NCBI GenBank assembly: GCA_019914945.1
Contig: CM034099.1
Coordinates: 12,909,001-12,973,000, forward strand
Length of the DNA stretch: 64,000 nt
Direction: 5' to 3'
From: Typha latifolia
Lineage: Eukaryota > Streptophyta > Magnoliopsida > Poales > Typhaceae
Shown: piece by piece, positions 40,547 through 51,041 of the stretch
Position numbering within the stretch: position 1 is the first letter of the stretch
How the letters are laid out: each line of letters opens with the position of its first letter
Program-made: the position numbers and the translations under genes
Notes under the pieces: generated by a model
The model's database searches: none
What the model was told of the DNA's origin: nothing
What the model saw: the letters and a program-made list of their open reading frames with translations, nothing else

Positions 40547-42285
40547 AATTGCAGAATGAAAAATCTACAACCCTAGTTAGGATTCGTTTTGATCATGGTA
40601 GAGAATTTGAAAATGAAAATTTTTCTATATTTTGCGATTCTCTTGGTATTCAACATGAGTTTTTAGCTCCTATAACTCCACAACAAAACGGGATTGTTGA
40701 AAGAAAGAACTGAGTTGTGCAGGAAATGGTTAGGGTTATGCTTTACGCTAAAAAGATTACTCAAAGGTTTTGGGCGGAGGCGGTCAATACAGTCGTACAT
40801 GTGATAAATCGTGTTTATCTAAGACCAGGTACAAAAATGACTGCTTATGAAATCTGGAAAGGTAAGAAACCTAGTGTTAAATATTTTCGAGTTTTTGGTA
40901 GTAAATGTTATATCTTATGTGATCGAGAATATTTGACTAAATTTGACACTAGAAGTAGCGAAGGCATTTTCTTAGGGTATTCGAATAATAGTAGGGCCTA
41001 CAGAGTATTTAATCTCGACACTTCTACTGTTATGGAATTTGCTAATGTTATGATAGATGAATCCACGGCTAATTTAACTGAAGCTACTCCTATTTCTGTT
41101 TCTGCAGATACATATGACGAAGAAATAGGAAAGGAGCTTGATTTAGAAATTGAGAATCAGGACGATGACAAAGTTGAAATGAACAAAGATGACTGCAATG
41201 TACCGGAACCATCTGCCAGAGTGAAATCAAATCATCCACTATCACAAGTGATCGGAGATGTGACTGAACCAATTAAGACAAGACGACAAATCCAAAGTGA
41301 GGTATCATTTACTTGTTATACATCTTCTTTTGAACCTAAAAATGTGAAGGAAGCATTGTTAGACAATTCTTGGGTTAATGCTATGCATGAGGAATTAGAG
41401 CAATTTTCTAGAAATGATGTTTGGTATTTAGTTCCTAGACCTAAGAATGTGAACGTCATTGGAACAAAATGGATTTACAAGAATAAAAGTGATGAACATG
41501 GCAATATAGTTCGAAATAAAGCTAGACTCGTAGCACAGGGATATACTCAGGTTGAGGGTATAGATTTTGATGAGACATTTGCTCATGTTGCTAGATTAGA
41601 ATCTATTCATATACTGCTTGCTATTGCTTGTCACTTAAAATTTAAATTGTTTCAAATGGATGTTAAAAGTGCTTTCTTGAATGGTACTCTAAACGAAGAT
41701 GTTTATGTGGAACAACCGAAAGGGTTCGAAGATCAAAAATGTCATTCTCATGTGTTTAAACTAAAAAAGGACATCTACGGGCTAAAACAAGCTCCAAGAG
41801 CTTGGTATGAGAAGTTGAACATTTTTTTAGTTAATGCGGGGTTCACTCGAGGGGGAGTGGACAAGACATTGTTCATTACACGGTCGAACAAGAGTTTAGT
41901 TGTGGCACAAATATATGTGGATGACATTGTCTTCGGGGCAACGAGTCAATCATTAGCTAAGGAGTTTGTAGATCTTATGCATAGTCATTTTGAGATGAGC
42001 ATGATGGGTGAGTTAAAGTTCTTTTTGGGACTTCAAATTACTCAATTGGAAAGAGGAAAATTTATCGCTCAAACCAAGTATGCTAAGGATCTTGTGATTA
42101 AATTCAGTTTAGAAAATGCAAAACATGCTAGAACTCCTATGAGTACAACTACCAAACTAGGTAAGGATATTTCAGGAGAAAGTGTTGATCAAATACTATA
42201 TAGGAGCATGATTGGTAGTCTTTTGTACTTAACTGCTAGTAGACCAGACATTGTATTTAGTGTCGATGTGTGTGGTAGGTTTTAG
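40547..42285 (+). pseudogene. Element M integrase C-part and reverse transcriptase
   Basis: Frame resumes at LQNEKSTTLVRIRFDHGREF and PQQNGIVERKN (third catalytic residue), then a TGA where Arg is expected at about 40711, then 522 open codons from 40717. These cover the end of integrase ([16 protein letters not shown]), a linker, and [90 protein letters not shown] and the intact catalytic [11 protein letters not shown]. It stops at 42283 (CAG to TAG) at the start of RNase H. By sequence it is the most intact RT in the window. Confidence 0.88.
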
Positions 42286-42857
42286 TCTAAACCTAAGGAG
42301 ACACATTTGTTTGCTGTGAAACGTATCATAAAATATATCGATGGCACAGTTGACTTAGGTATCTGGTTTACGTATGACTCGGGAGCTATCATATCTGGAT
42401 ACACGGTTCTGATTGGGTAGGTTCATGTGATGATAGAAAAAGTATCTCAGGTGGATGTTTTTATATTGGAAACAATCTGGTTGCTTGGCACAGTAAGAAA
42501 CAAAACTCGATAACTTTATCTACTGCGGAGGCCGAGTACATTGCAGCGAGAAGTTGTTGTTCACAGTTACTATGGATGAAACAGATGGTCAAAGATTACG
42601 GCATTGAACAAGATACTATGGTGCTTTATTGTGACAACATGAGTGCTATTAATATATTGAAAAATTCTGTTCAACACTCGCGTACAAAACATATGGATAT
42701 CCGACATCATTTTATACGCGAGTTAGTTGAAGACAAAACAATAGCACTAGAACATGTTGAGACGGAGAAACAGTTTGGTGATCTATTTACAAAACCTTTG
42801 GATTTACAGAGATTTGAGTATCTTCGTACTTCTTTAGGGATTTGTGCTTTGGATTGA
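42286..42857 (+). pseudogene. Element M RNase H
   Basis: SKPKETHLFAVKRIIKYIDG, then a frameshift near 42400, LSTAEAEYIAARSCCSQLLW, and an open end 42576-42857 with LYCDNMSAINILKNSVQHSR, TKHMDIRHHFIRELVEDKTI, EKQFGDLFTKPLD and GICALD-stop. Catalytic positions are visible in two frames. Confidence 0.85.
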
Positions 42858-44188
42858 TTTTTTTTTAGTTTGGTTTGCGTGTTTCTTTTTTATTATTTCT
42901 TTTTGTTTCTTTTTAGGTTTTCTTTAATCTGAACTTTTCTTTGGTTTTAGTTTCAGATTTGTCAAGAGTTTGTCATTAAAAAAAATTTGATGCACTACTA
43001 GATTCAATAATATACTCTTGACATATAAATATGATTTTTCTCTTGATTATGAGTTATGATAGTCAATTTTGTCATCTTGCAGTATATTGTATCATTTCTG
43101 ATTTGCTCACTCTCTCGACTTCTATGATAGTTAAACTAAATTTAATGCACTCATAACGTGTGTATATTCTTGAGTGAGCATGACATTATGAATTTTTCTT
43201 TAAATAGCTCACTATTGACGTTGATTTGCACAGTTTGACCTCATGCTTAGTCATCACAAATGTGTTCATAAAAGATCAATGAAAAGGGCTATAATGAGTT
43301 TGTGTGAAAGCCATCTTATTTAGAGTCCAATTTGACTCAGTACATTGCTTGCAAATTAAATAAATTTTTTTGATGTTTGTGAATATCTTCTTGCATATTG
43401 TTTAATATGTACTACAAGAAAAGGGCTACCTACTCATGTGTGAAAGCCATCATTGCACCTATATGGTTTATGTATAAAAAATAATACAGGAAAAATTCTT
43501 GTTCGGTTATGGAGAATAAGTCGAAAAGTGCAAATTTAAATACTAAGTTGGTTTGACTACTGTGTTGTATCATTGATTAAATAGGAAAGTTTATTTAAGA
43601 AGAATGTTTCATGTTATCTATGCTCACCTTGCATATGTATATTGTTATGATCAATCAAGATTAATTTAATTTTTAGTGTTGCATTAGAATTGATTATAAT
43701 ATGCTTTTGATGATTTGATTGATCTGTGTATGACTTATTTCATTCGATTGTCATATTCTATGTCTTGAATCTATTTTGAATTTTTAGAGGTGCATCTCCA
43801 AAAAGATTTTTTTTTTTGATTTTTTATTACTTAAAAAAAAGGGGCCTTCGAATGCAAATTTTTGGGTTCGAACGCGGTGACTGGCGTGTTCAAACGCGCA
43901 GACTAGTGCGTTCGAACGCACTCGAGGATTCTTTATATATTGCGTCCGAACCCAAAGGTTTTCATCTTCTATCTTCCAAACCCTAGAAACCCTTCATTTT
44001 CCCCCTCTCAAATCTTCAAGATCTTGGTATTTTTCATCAAATTTCTCACTACAAACCCTTTTAAAGGGTCGTTCTCCTCCAGATCTAGCATCTTTCAGCC
44101 GAATTTCTTAGTTTTTCTTCACTTTTGCGAGGTATGATCATCCATCAATTTTCCTATTTTTTATCAAGATCTTGTTTCTTTCTCAAGA
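42858..44188 (+). other. Non-coding spacer of element M
   Basis: AT-rich, no ORF with similarity. A short GTTCGAACG cluster lies at 43850-43925 (three units). Spacers between pol and the envelope-like region are usual in Sireviruses. Confidence 0.6.
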
Positions 44189-45148
44189 ATGCCTAGAAAA
44201 GCTGCAGTTTCCAAAAAACCTAGGCCGCCTTCGTCACCATCTTCAGCTCCAAAGTTTTCTACTTCAATGGCTGCAGGGCGATACAAACATAATTTTGGCA
44301 CCCGTCCTGTTATCTGTGAACGACCCGTGGTCATTTCCGATTTTTCTTCTTTGGGGATAGAATAGATATTTACTAAGCAAGGATGGTTATCGGTGTGTCG
44401 GATGAGCGGGACTACTTATGTGAAAGTTGTTCGAGAATTTTTTTGTAATGCCACGGTTTTAGACCGCTATATACGTTCTACTATTCGTTGGGTGTCTGTA
44501 TACTTGGACTGAGATGTTATTCGCGCTGAACTTCGTCTTCCTGATGGTGAGTTCTAGTATCCAACGTCTGCTCAACTTCCTGATGTCGATGAATATGCTG
44601 GCACTGTACTGATCAAAGGGGAATGTTGGAAGGGAAACATGATGCCGCATGCGAAGCTGACATCAGTGGCTCGCATGCTTCACCTGTTTTGTCTGTACAA
44701 CGTCACCCCCAAGACTCGACATTCTGGTATTAGTCTGGATCGTGCATTCCTTCTTCATGCAATGTTATCTAGAGTCTCTGTTGATTTGGCTGTGGTGTTC
44801 TATGATTCGATTCTCATAGCTACATAGAAAGAAGCACCTCGTGAGGGGTTACCGTTTGGCATCTTTATTACAAATTTGTGCACTCAGAGTGGGGTGCGTG
44901 TGGATGCTTCGGAACCTTCCCTTACTTCGCACAAACCATTGGATCGGATTACTCTTAAGCGGAGTCAAGCTCACGACCAGTCGTCTCCTCTCAAGCCGTC
45001 CTCTTCCGCTGTTGGTCGTTCATCGCACCTCGACAGTTCTGATGATAGCTCTGATGGTGACACATCTCACACTGAGGGGAGTTACCATAGTACTCTGACC
45101 GTTTCGATTAGCTTAGTACTCAAGTGCAAGATCTCCATTCAGCAGTGA
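44189..45148 (+). pseudogene. Element M envelope-like / plant-transposon ORF3, with stops
   Basis: One reading frame from ATG 44189 to TGA 45148, broken by stops at about 44363, 44511, 44555 and 44826, with no frameshift. It starts MPRKAAVSKKPRPPSSPSSA (basic, Ser/Pro-rich). The middle reads TVLIKGECWKGNMMPHAKLT, SVARMLHLFCLYNVTPKTRH and ISLDRAFLLHAMLSRVSVDL. The tail is serine- and aspartate-rich (HLDSSDDSSDGDTSHTEGS). The middle resembles the envelope-like / putative plant transposon protein domain found 3' of pol in Sireviruses. No clear transmembrane segment seen, so an envelope function is not supported. Confidence 0.65.
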
Positions 45149-45585
45149 ATGATTTACGAGCTGAGCAAGCTCGTTAGGGGACTGTACTTGACTCTATGTT
45201 GACGATTTTTCATCGTCAGTTTCCTCCGAGTTCTTAGTCTTTGGCATTTGTATCAAAAAGGGGAGAGTGTCTAGGTGTCTAGGTGTGTAGGGGGAGTATG
45301 GGAATATGGGAATAGGGGGAGTTTATTAGAGTCTTTAGAGTCTTTATAACCTCGCTTATAACTTTGCTTGGAGTAATTGTGAACTTTGTCTGCTTAAGTA
45401 CTTTTGAACTTATGCTCCATTGATAACTTGTATTTGGATTGTTTATTTATTTCAAGTTATTTTCACTTGATCTTGGATTGGTATATGTTTATTTGCAGGG
45501 ATTGATGTGCAAAATATTCTAGACTTGTTGATTGCTCAATTTGAAGTCTTTGTAATATCTTGTAACCTAGGTGTTTTGTCACAAA

Positions 45586-45602
45586 TTGCCAAAGGGGAAG
45601 AT
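45586..45602 (+). promoter_or_regulatory. Polypurine tract of element M
   Basis: TTGCCAAAGGGGAAGAT before LTR start TGTTAGG at 45603. A second such tract, AAAAAGGGGAGAGTG, lies at about 45256-45270; multiple tracts are typical of Sireviruses. Confidence 0.8.
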
Positions 45603-46633
45603 TGTTAGGTTTTTATTTATTGGCAATTGTGTACAAAATATTCTAAGTGTATTTTTTCATGTATATGAGCTTTACACAAGTCTAGAATATCTCTGGTTTG
45701 AAGAATTGCAAGATTATTGGAGAAAAGCCGTTGAGTTCACACCGCATTCACAAACGCGTTCGAACACGGAATCTGCGCTCACACAAACAGAGAGCTGCAT
45801 TCACAAACGCATTCGAACGCGGGTACTACGTTCACACAGACAAAGAGCCGCGTTCACAAACGCGTTCGAATGCGGGTACTTGTGTTCACACAGACCGAGA
45901 GCTGCGTTCACAAACGCGTTCGAACGCGGGTATTGCGTTCACACAGACCGAGAGCTGCGTTCACAAACGCGTTCGAATGCAACCTGAAGAATTCAAGTTG
46001 TTGCGTTCGAACGCACTCGGGCCCGTTCGAACGCACCTGAGATCAAGTTATGCCGTTCGAATGCACCCGGGCCACGTTCGAACGCACCAACGAAGTTTGA
46101 TCAAATTGGACTTTCGTGAGTACGGATAAGACTTGGATTTGGCTCTATCTTGGACCTCATATATAAGGATTGTGATGCCCTATCTCTATGGGGGTTGAAG
46201 AAGCATTATTGAAGGAGACTTCTTAAGGCTAGATCGGTTCTTCAACTAACAAGGTTCCACTCATCATTAAAAAGTTAATCTTTCGTCTTAAGGGCTATCT
46301 AGATGAAAGATCAATCTCGATGGTTACTGAGGTTGGACTTCAATCACGAAAAGCAGTAAATCGTGGGTTCTAGCGAGCAAGGCTGAGTGGAACAAAGTCG
46401 TTTGGATCGACGGGTTGTTTTGTGAGTCAGTCTTATAACTGCTACTATTCTAGTGATTGGTTTTGATCCGAGTTTGGATCTATGGTTTTTTTCCCCGTTT
46501 GGGTTTTTCCACGTTAAAATCTTGGCGTTCATCTCTGCTTTCGTTCCTAATATTTCTACGGACTTTTACTTTATTGAACGAGTGATATCATTGCCTAGTA
46601 TTTAAATACATACTTGTGTCTAAGGGTTTTTCA
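45603..46633 (+). repeat. LTR of element M (3')
   Basis: TGTTAGGTTTTTATTTATTG to GGGTTTTTCA, 1,031 bp, five 53-bp repeat units. TATA-like ATATATAAGG near 46158-46167. Contains about 200 bp (46225-46445) absent from the 5' LTR. Confidence 0.9.
45746..46011 (+). repeat. 53-bp tandem repeats with central palindrome, 5 copies
   Basis: Unit starts at 45746, 45799, 45852, 45906 and 45959 (period 53-54). Same unit as in the 5' LTR, one copy more. Confidence 0.88.
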
Positions 46634-46638
46634 ATAGG

Positions 46639-47035
46639 CATAGGTAAGAGGGGATCATTGACACTCACATGACGCACCTGGACCTATGGGGTATTAGTTT
46701 GATGAGATCCCACCGTTGGTCCTTCTTGAAACTATGATCGTCATCAAGGAGATAACGAATCAAATCGATTCATGACATATTCCTTGAAATCATTGTGATC
46801 CTTTTGGATTTAGTCAACTCTTTGCATCAATGTATGGAACATGCCCCTAAGTTCATCCATTCTCACTCATGGACGTTGGTTAACTCGGTCCTACCATAGT
46901 CGCTCCAAAGGAATTGGCCTCACGGTTAGGGTCATCGTAGATTGAGTCTTCCCTTGTCGATGTGCTCTCCATAGGTCTCCTTGTTGATGTCATCTTTCTT
47001 CTTTCGATTATTAATGGAGGTCTGAGATTCGCTTG
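46639..47035 (-). pseudogene. Element L gag, N-terminal part
   Basis: Resumes after M: VQVRHVSVNDPLLPMP on the minus strand, FQEGPT, MNRFDS-like, down to the gag start region near 46980-47030 (DDINKETYGEHIDKGRLNLR-like). Frameshifted; matches J 33742-33300 block by block. Confidence 0.72.
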
Positions 47036-47111
47036 CTTTGATACTTATTGATAAGTTCTACGCTTCCCAAAAGATAGGCTCTGATACCAATGATAAGCTC
47101 TGATACTACTT
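47036..47111 (-). repeat. Duplicated primer sites and LTR end of element L
   Basis: Primer-site-like copies on the plus strand at 47037 (CTTTGATACT), 47082 (GGCTCTGATACCA) and 47096 (AGCTCTGATACTA). An extra LTR end TGATAAGTTCTACGCT at 47051 lies among them, the same start as the reversed LTR2 at 28308. Confidence 0.78.
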
Positions 47112-47968
47112 TGATAGGTTCTTTTACTAAAAGATCGGCTATGGAACGATTCCTTCAAGATCTGGATTTATTGCAGGAAGCAATCCGCGCAACTGAGGTA
47201 AAATATTTGTCAAATATTCTATGGTGGTCAGAAAATTATGAAACCAAGTAGATTCGATTCATAATCTACAACTTTCGTATTTACACCCTTTGCAGATTCT
47301 AAATTTAACTGGGACAAAAATATGGAATAACATGGGTGATGGTGGTGGTGACGGGTGGAGTGGATGTTAGGGTTACGGATGGGTATGGAGATGGAGGTAG
47401 ATGGTGGATGTGATTAAGGGATATAGACGAAGGGAACGAAGTGGTCGAGATCCCAAAGAAGAGGGGTGACTCGACAGTCGAGGGAGATTAGAAGAGAGGA
47501 GAAACCTTGGCAATGGTAGAGGTGAAAGGATGGTGAAGATGGAGGAGGGAGGAGGGAGATTAGGGTAGATAGATGATAGAGAGGCAAGAAATCAATAATC
47601 CAATAGCCTAATGAAGTTGGCTGTCATCCACATATTTATAAAGGCTAGCCAATAAGTCCTAAAATAATATGTAACCCTAATTCTAGAAGATTCTCGCCGA
47701 TCGCGTTCGAACGCGTCCGATCGCGTTTGAACGCATAAAAGACATTATCTATATGTGCAAACGTGATGCAGGCGTTCGAACGCGGGCATTTGAACTCGCT
47801 CAACCACATTCGAACACACAATATGCATTCTCTATATTTGAAAACGGGATGAAGGCATTTGCAAGGGCATTCGAATGCGACCCCACATGTCTTCGAACAC
47901 GACTTACATGAATTTATTTTAATGAAAATAAATAGCTAATGCGGTAAAAATAGATCCTAAACGTATCA
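47112..47968 (-). repeat. LTR2, 5' LTR of element L
   Basis: Plus strand TGATAGGTTCTTTTACTAAA to AAACGTATCA, 857 bp, TATA (minus) near 47632. Flanked on the right by AAGAG and Fam1 gag. Confidence 0.85.
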
Positions 47969-49444
47969 AAGAGCCACTATTGCCACCACCCTATGGGTAG
48001 AGACAAGCAAGGATGGTTCCACTAGGCCCAGTTGTAGGTGAGCCCATCTGACGAGCGAATCACTATGGAGATCGTCTTGGAGATCTAGATCCATGGGTGG
48101 GGCAATACGAACAGGAACTGCGTCGAGTTAATCAAAATCAAAGGAGGGATCATCAACCATTCATGGTGCATCCTCCTCCGATTAGACAAAGACTTGGATT
48201 TGATATGGATCGAGACAACGGTATTCGTGGGCAAATCGTGCGTCTCGAATTTCCCAAGTTCAAAGGTAGTGATCCAATCGATTGTTTGTATAGAGCGGAA
48301 TAATTCTTCACGTACCAGGGTATAGTGGAAGAATATAAGGTGATCCTTGTGAGCTTCCACCTTGAAGATGCGGTGCTTCACTGGTTTCAAGCAGCCAATG
48401 CCCATGAGACGATTGAAACTTGGGCTGACTTTTGCGCCGATATCACGTGACGATTTGGAGCGTCAGGGTATGAAGACTTCGATGCTCTCCTCTTAAAGAT
48501 GGTGCAAAGGACCACGGTTGTGGCAAACCAAGAAAAATTTGAGAGGATAAGTAGCCAATGCCAACCCCCATGGACGGATCAGCAACTTCGCAGCACCTTC
48601 ATCTCCGGGCTACGGGGAGATATACAAGCCGACATGAGGGCTTTAAGGCCTAGAACCTTAAAGGAGGCCTTCGAAGATGCAGTACTCATGGAAGACAAAC
48701 ATTGGGCCCTAAAGTTACACCTCAAACAGAACTAGACGAGCCAAGGAAGCCGCAATCCAACTCAACAAACCATAGCGGCAGGAAATGTAACCGGCGTACC
48801 AAGAACCACTGCTGCTATGGAGCCTTTTCCAGCATCCCTGAAGCCCTCCCAAGATGTGAAGTACGTGCCCAGAGGTCCGAGACGAGCACTCACACCTGCT
48901 CAAGTGGAGGAATGAAGAGCCAAAGGCCTATGCTTTCATTGTGATGAGAAATTTTTACCCAGGCATCGCTACACTAAACTGATGGGATTGCAGATGAAGA
49001 TGAGGGTGTGGCTGGACAGCAAGGAGGAGTAGCTAAGGAGCGACCTATGGAGGACATGATTGTCGAGATCACCATCCATGCCTATTCGGGGACAGTCGCA
49101 CCAAAGACTTTACGAGTGAATTGTGTAATCAAGACAACAATAGTGAGAATCTTGATCGACACCGGGTCCACCCACAACTTCCTTGTAGGAAGATTGGGCT
49201 TGAGTTGGATCCCATGGAAGGGTTCAATGTCATGATTAGAGATGGCACCACATTGCGGGCATATTTCATTTGTGGAGGTGTGGAGTTGAAGGTGCAAGGC
49301 CAAATTTTCATATTGGATCTTTATCCGTTGGCCTTGAGAGGTGCCGACATTGTTTTGGGGACTCAATGGCTTCGAAGCTTGGGGCCTGTGATATTTGACT
49401 TTACAAACCTCACATTGACATTATGGAGGAATGACCAGAGAGTG
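47969..49444 (+). pseudogene. Element D gag, zinc knuckle and protease
   Basis: Begins EPLLPPPYG-stop-RQARMV, VRLEFPKFKGSDPIDCLYRA (48097-48303), EEYKVILVSFHLEDAVLHWF, FGASGYEDFDALLLKMVQRT, STFISGLRGDIQADMRALRP (48499-48735), TPAQVEE-stop, knuckle CFHCDEKFLPRHRYTK (last Cys is Tyr), protease ILIDTGSTHNFL near 49149-49184 followed by a frameshift, then GFNVMIRDGTTLRAYFICGG and VLGTQWLRSLGPVIFDFTNL up to the C insertion. Dead by several stops. Confidence 0.85.
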
Positions 49445-50423
49445 TGATACGATCACACCTCTGGCTATGTAGCTCTGATACCAGCTTGATACGATCTCTT
49501 CTTTAGGGCTAAAGATCGATCTTTTCTAATTCTCAGATCTGGACTAGATCTTGCACGGAACTTTGAAATAAGATCCCGAAATATTCCGCCGTCGGATCTA
49601 CATGAATTTTGATATATTTTAGGCCCGGAAAAGAGCTTTCCAACAAATTAAGTTTCAGGCGAATCGGACTTGGGGATCTCGAGATATCGTTCGTTTAGTG
49701 GACGAACATCAGGATGCTCTGTTTTGGATCCGTGGATGGAGGCACGAGATCCTAGGTAATGGTGGATGCTGGAGGACCGGCGTTAATGGGGTGGCACCGG
49801 TGAAAAGTGATGGTGGAAGGGTTGTGGTTGATAGAAGGATTAGGGCAAGTGTTGGATAGATTGGACAAAGGGGGAGAAGAGGGCCACCCCTAAGGGACTA
49901 GGGTGATTAGCCGGACGAGGGAGGTTAGAAGCGGGGTCGCCGGGGAATGAGAGAACGGGAGCGAAGAAGACGAAGGAGGCAAGGCAAAACTCAATCTCAA
50001 TAATCAATAATAATTTTGGTTGCCCTACACATCCTTTTATAGGCTAACCAACAACTCACATTAACCCTAAAACACAATTTTTGCCGACCACGTTCGAACT
50101 CGCCCGACCGCGTTCGAACGCACCGAGTTCGCTCTTCTAGATTTGCGAACGCGATGCAGGCGTTCGAACGCGCGATCGAACGCGCCTGTCGGTATTTGCG
50201 AACGCGATGCAGGCGTTCACAGTGCGTTCGAACGCACAGTACATTCTCTTCACCACGTTCACAACCCCGTTCACAAACCGCGTTCGAACTCACTCCACCC
50301 GCGTTCGAACGCGACTTACAAAAAACTTATTTTAATGGAAATTAAACACTAAAACATAAAATAAAAATACTCCTAAAGTGAATCCATGCTCGAGACGACA
50401 TCGATGAAGTCTGAATCGTATCA
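49445..50423 (-). repeat. LTR1, 3' LTR of element C
   Basis: Plus strand TGATACGATCACACCTCTGG to GAATCGTATCA, 979 bp. Duplicated end: second LTR start at 49487 after an internal primer site (GCTCTGATACCA at 49472-49483). TATA (minus) at 50033-50043. Confidence 0.92.
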
Positions 50424-50450
50424 ATCCACCACGCTTCCGCAACCTTGTCC
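50424..50450 (-). promoter_or_regulatory. Polypurine tract of element C
   Basis: Element sense GGACAAGGTTGCGGAAGCGT then GGTGGAT before the LTR. Confidence 0.78.
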
Positions 50451-50864
50451 TCAAGGTTTGAAATTTGGGAAGCGATCTTTGAACTCTGACTCAAGCTCCT
50501 CCATGGTATGATCTTCTGCATTGGTTCCCCGCATATCTGAAGATATAGGAAATGTTGGTGCTGAGAAAGAGGCAAGCTCACTTGTGTCAGGTTGGCACGA
50601 AAGGGCATCAGCCGCTCGATTCTCGATCAGCAAGTTCCAAGTCAAGCTCGGTCCGATCCGTCCCCGCGAGTCTTTCGTAGGCACACAAGATAGGGGTAGT
50701 GCGACCATAACCGCCTCAAAGGGGTTCATCCTTAGTCGAGCTTGGATACTCGTACTCCAACTAGTCCAAGGTGAAATTCGGGTCCATCTACATTGAGTCC
50801 ACTTGGTCTCGGGTGGTCGAACCAATTGACTCAATGTCAGTTCGGCAATAGCAATCTGGTGCAT
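50451..50864 (-). pseudogene. Element C tail: end of captured segment plus shuffled integrase and RNase H scraps
   Basis: Open 138 codons but made of unrelated pieces: IAELTLSQLVRPPETKWTQC (captured segment); MNPFEAVMVALPLSCVPTKD, which at nucleotide level is the Fam1 integrase stretch around PFEAVYGRT read in another frame; ENRAADALSCQPDTSELASF (RNase H end); then TMEELESEFKDRFPNFKP (gypsy C-terminus). Integrase sequence thus precedes the RNase H end, the reverse of genomic pol order. The same arrangement is present in N. Confidence 0.8.
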
Positions 50865-51041
50865 CCGATTGCGCTCGGGAGGTCGACTTAGATGCAGTTG
50901 GTGGATCCAGATTAGGTTCTCCTAGTGACTCAAGTTAGGTTCAGCTAGCCAAACTGATTGTTGGTTGTGCTCATAATCATTCTCGCCCACTCCATGGATT
51001 AGGATCCGAGTCAAATGTATCCCGGTATAAGCAAACTCGTC

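Larger units (their letters stand above)
37700..46633 (+). mobile_element. Element M: Sirevirus-like Ty1/copia retrotransposon, 8.9 kb
   Basis: LTR 37700-38457, primer site 38460-38471, gag, pol in copia order (protease-integrase-RT-RNase H), a 1.3-kb spacer, an envelope-like ORF3 region (44189-45148), polypurine tract and LTR 45603-46633. Target site GTAGG (37695-37699) / ATAGG (46634-46638), one mismatch. Removing M joins Fam2 gag matching 33298-33330. Length, the extra 3' ORF and the AAAGGGG tract are typical of Sireviruses. Gag and pol are near-complete but carry stops and frameshifts. Confidence 0.92.
36362..47968 (-). mobile_element. Element L: Fam2 gypsy remnant split by copia element M
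   Basis: Minus strand: LTR2 47112-47968, duplicated primer sites, gag (46639-47035 and 36831-37699) and an RT fragment (36362-36830). Everything from zinc knuckle to mid-RT is deleted (gag GTRPPI joins RT at about 36831). M is inserted in gag. The LTR abuts Fam1 sequence of element D beginning AAGAG at 47969. Confidence 0.82.

Noticed and set aside
44189..45148. ORF3 of M considered as a viral envelope glycoprotein gene
   Set aside because: No signal peptide or transmembrane helix seen; domain resembles the Sirevirus plant-transposon type only.
37821..46011. Regular 53-bp repeats considered as a CRISPR array
   Set aside because: Repeats are contiguous without unique spacers, lie in both LTRs of a plant copia element, and the host is a eukaryote.
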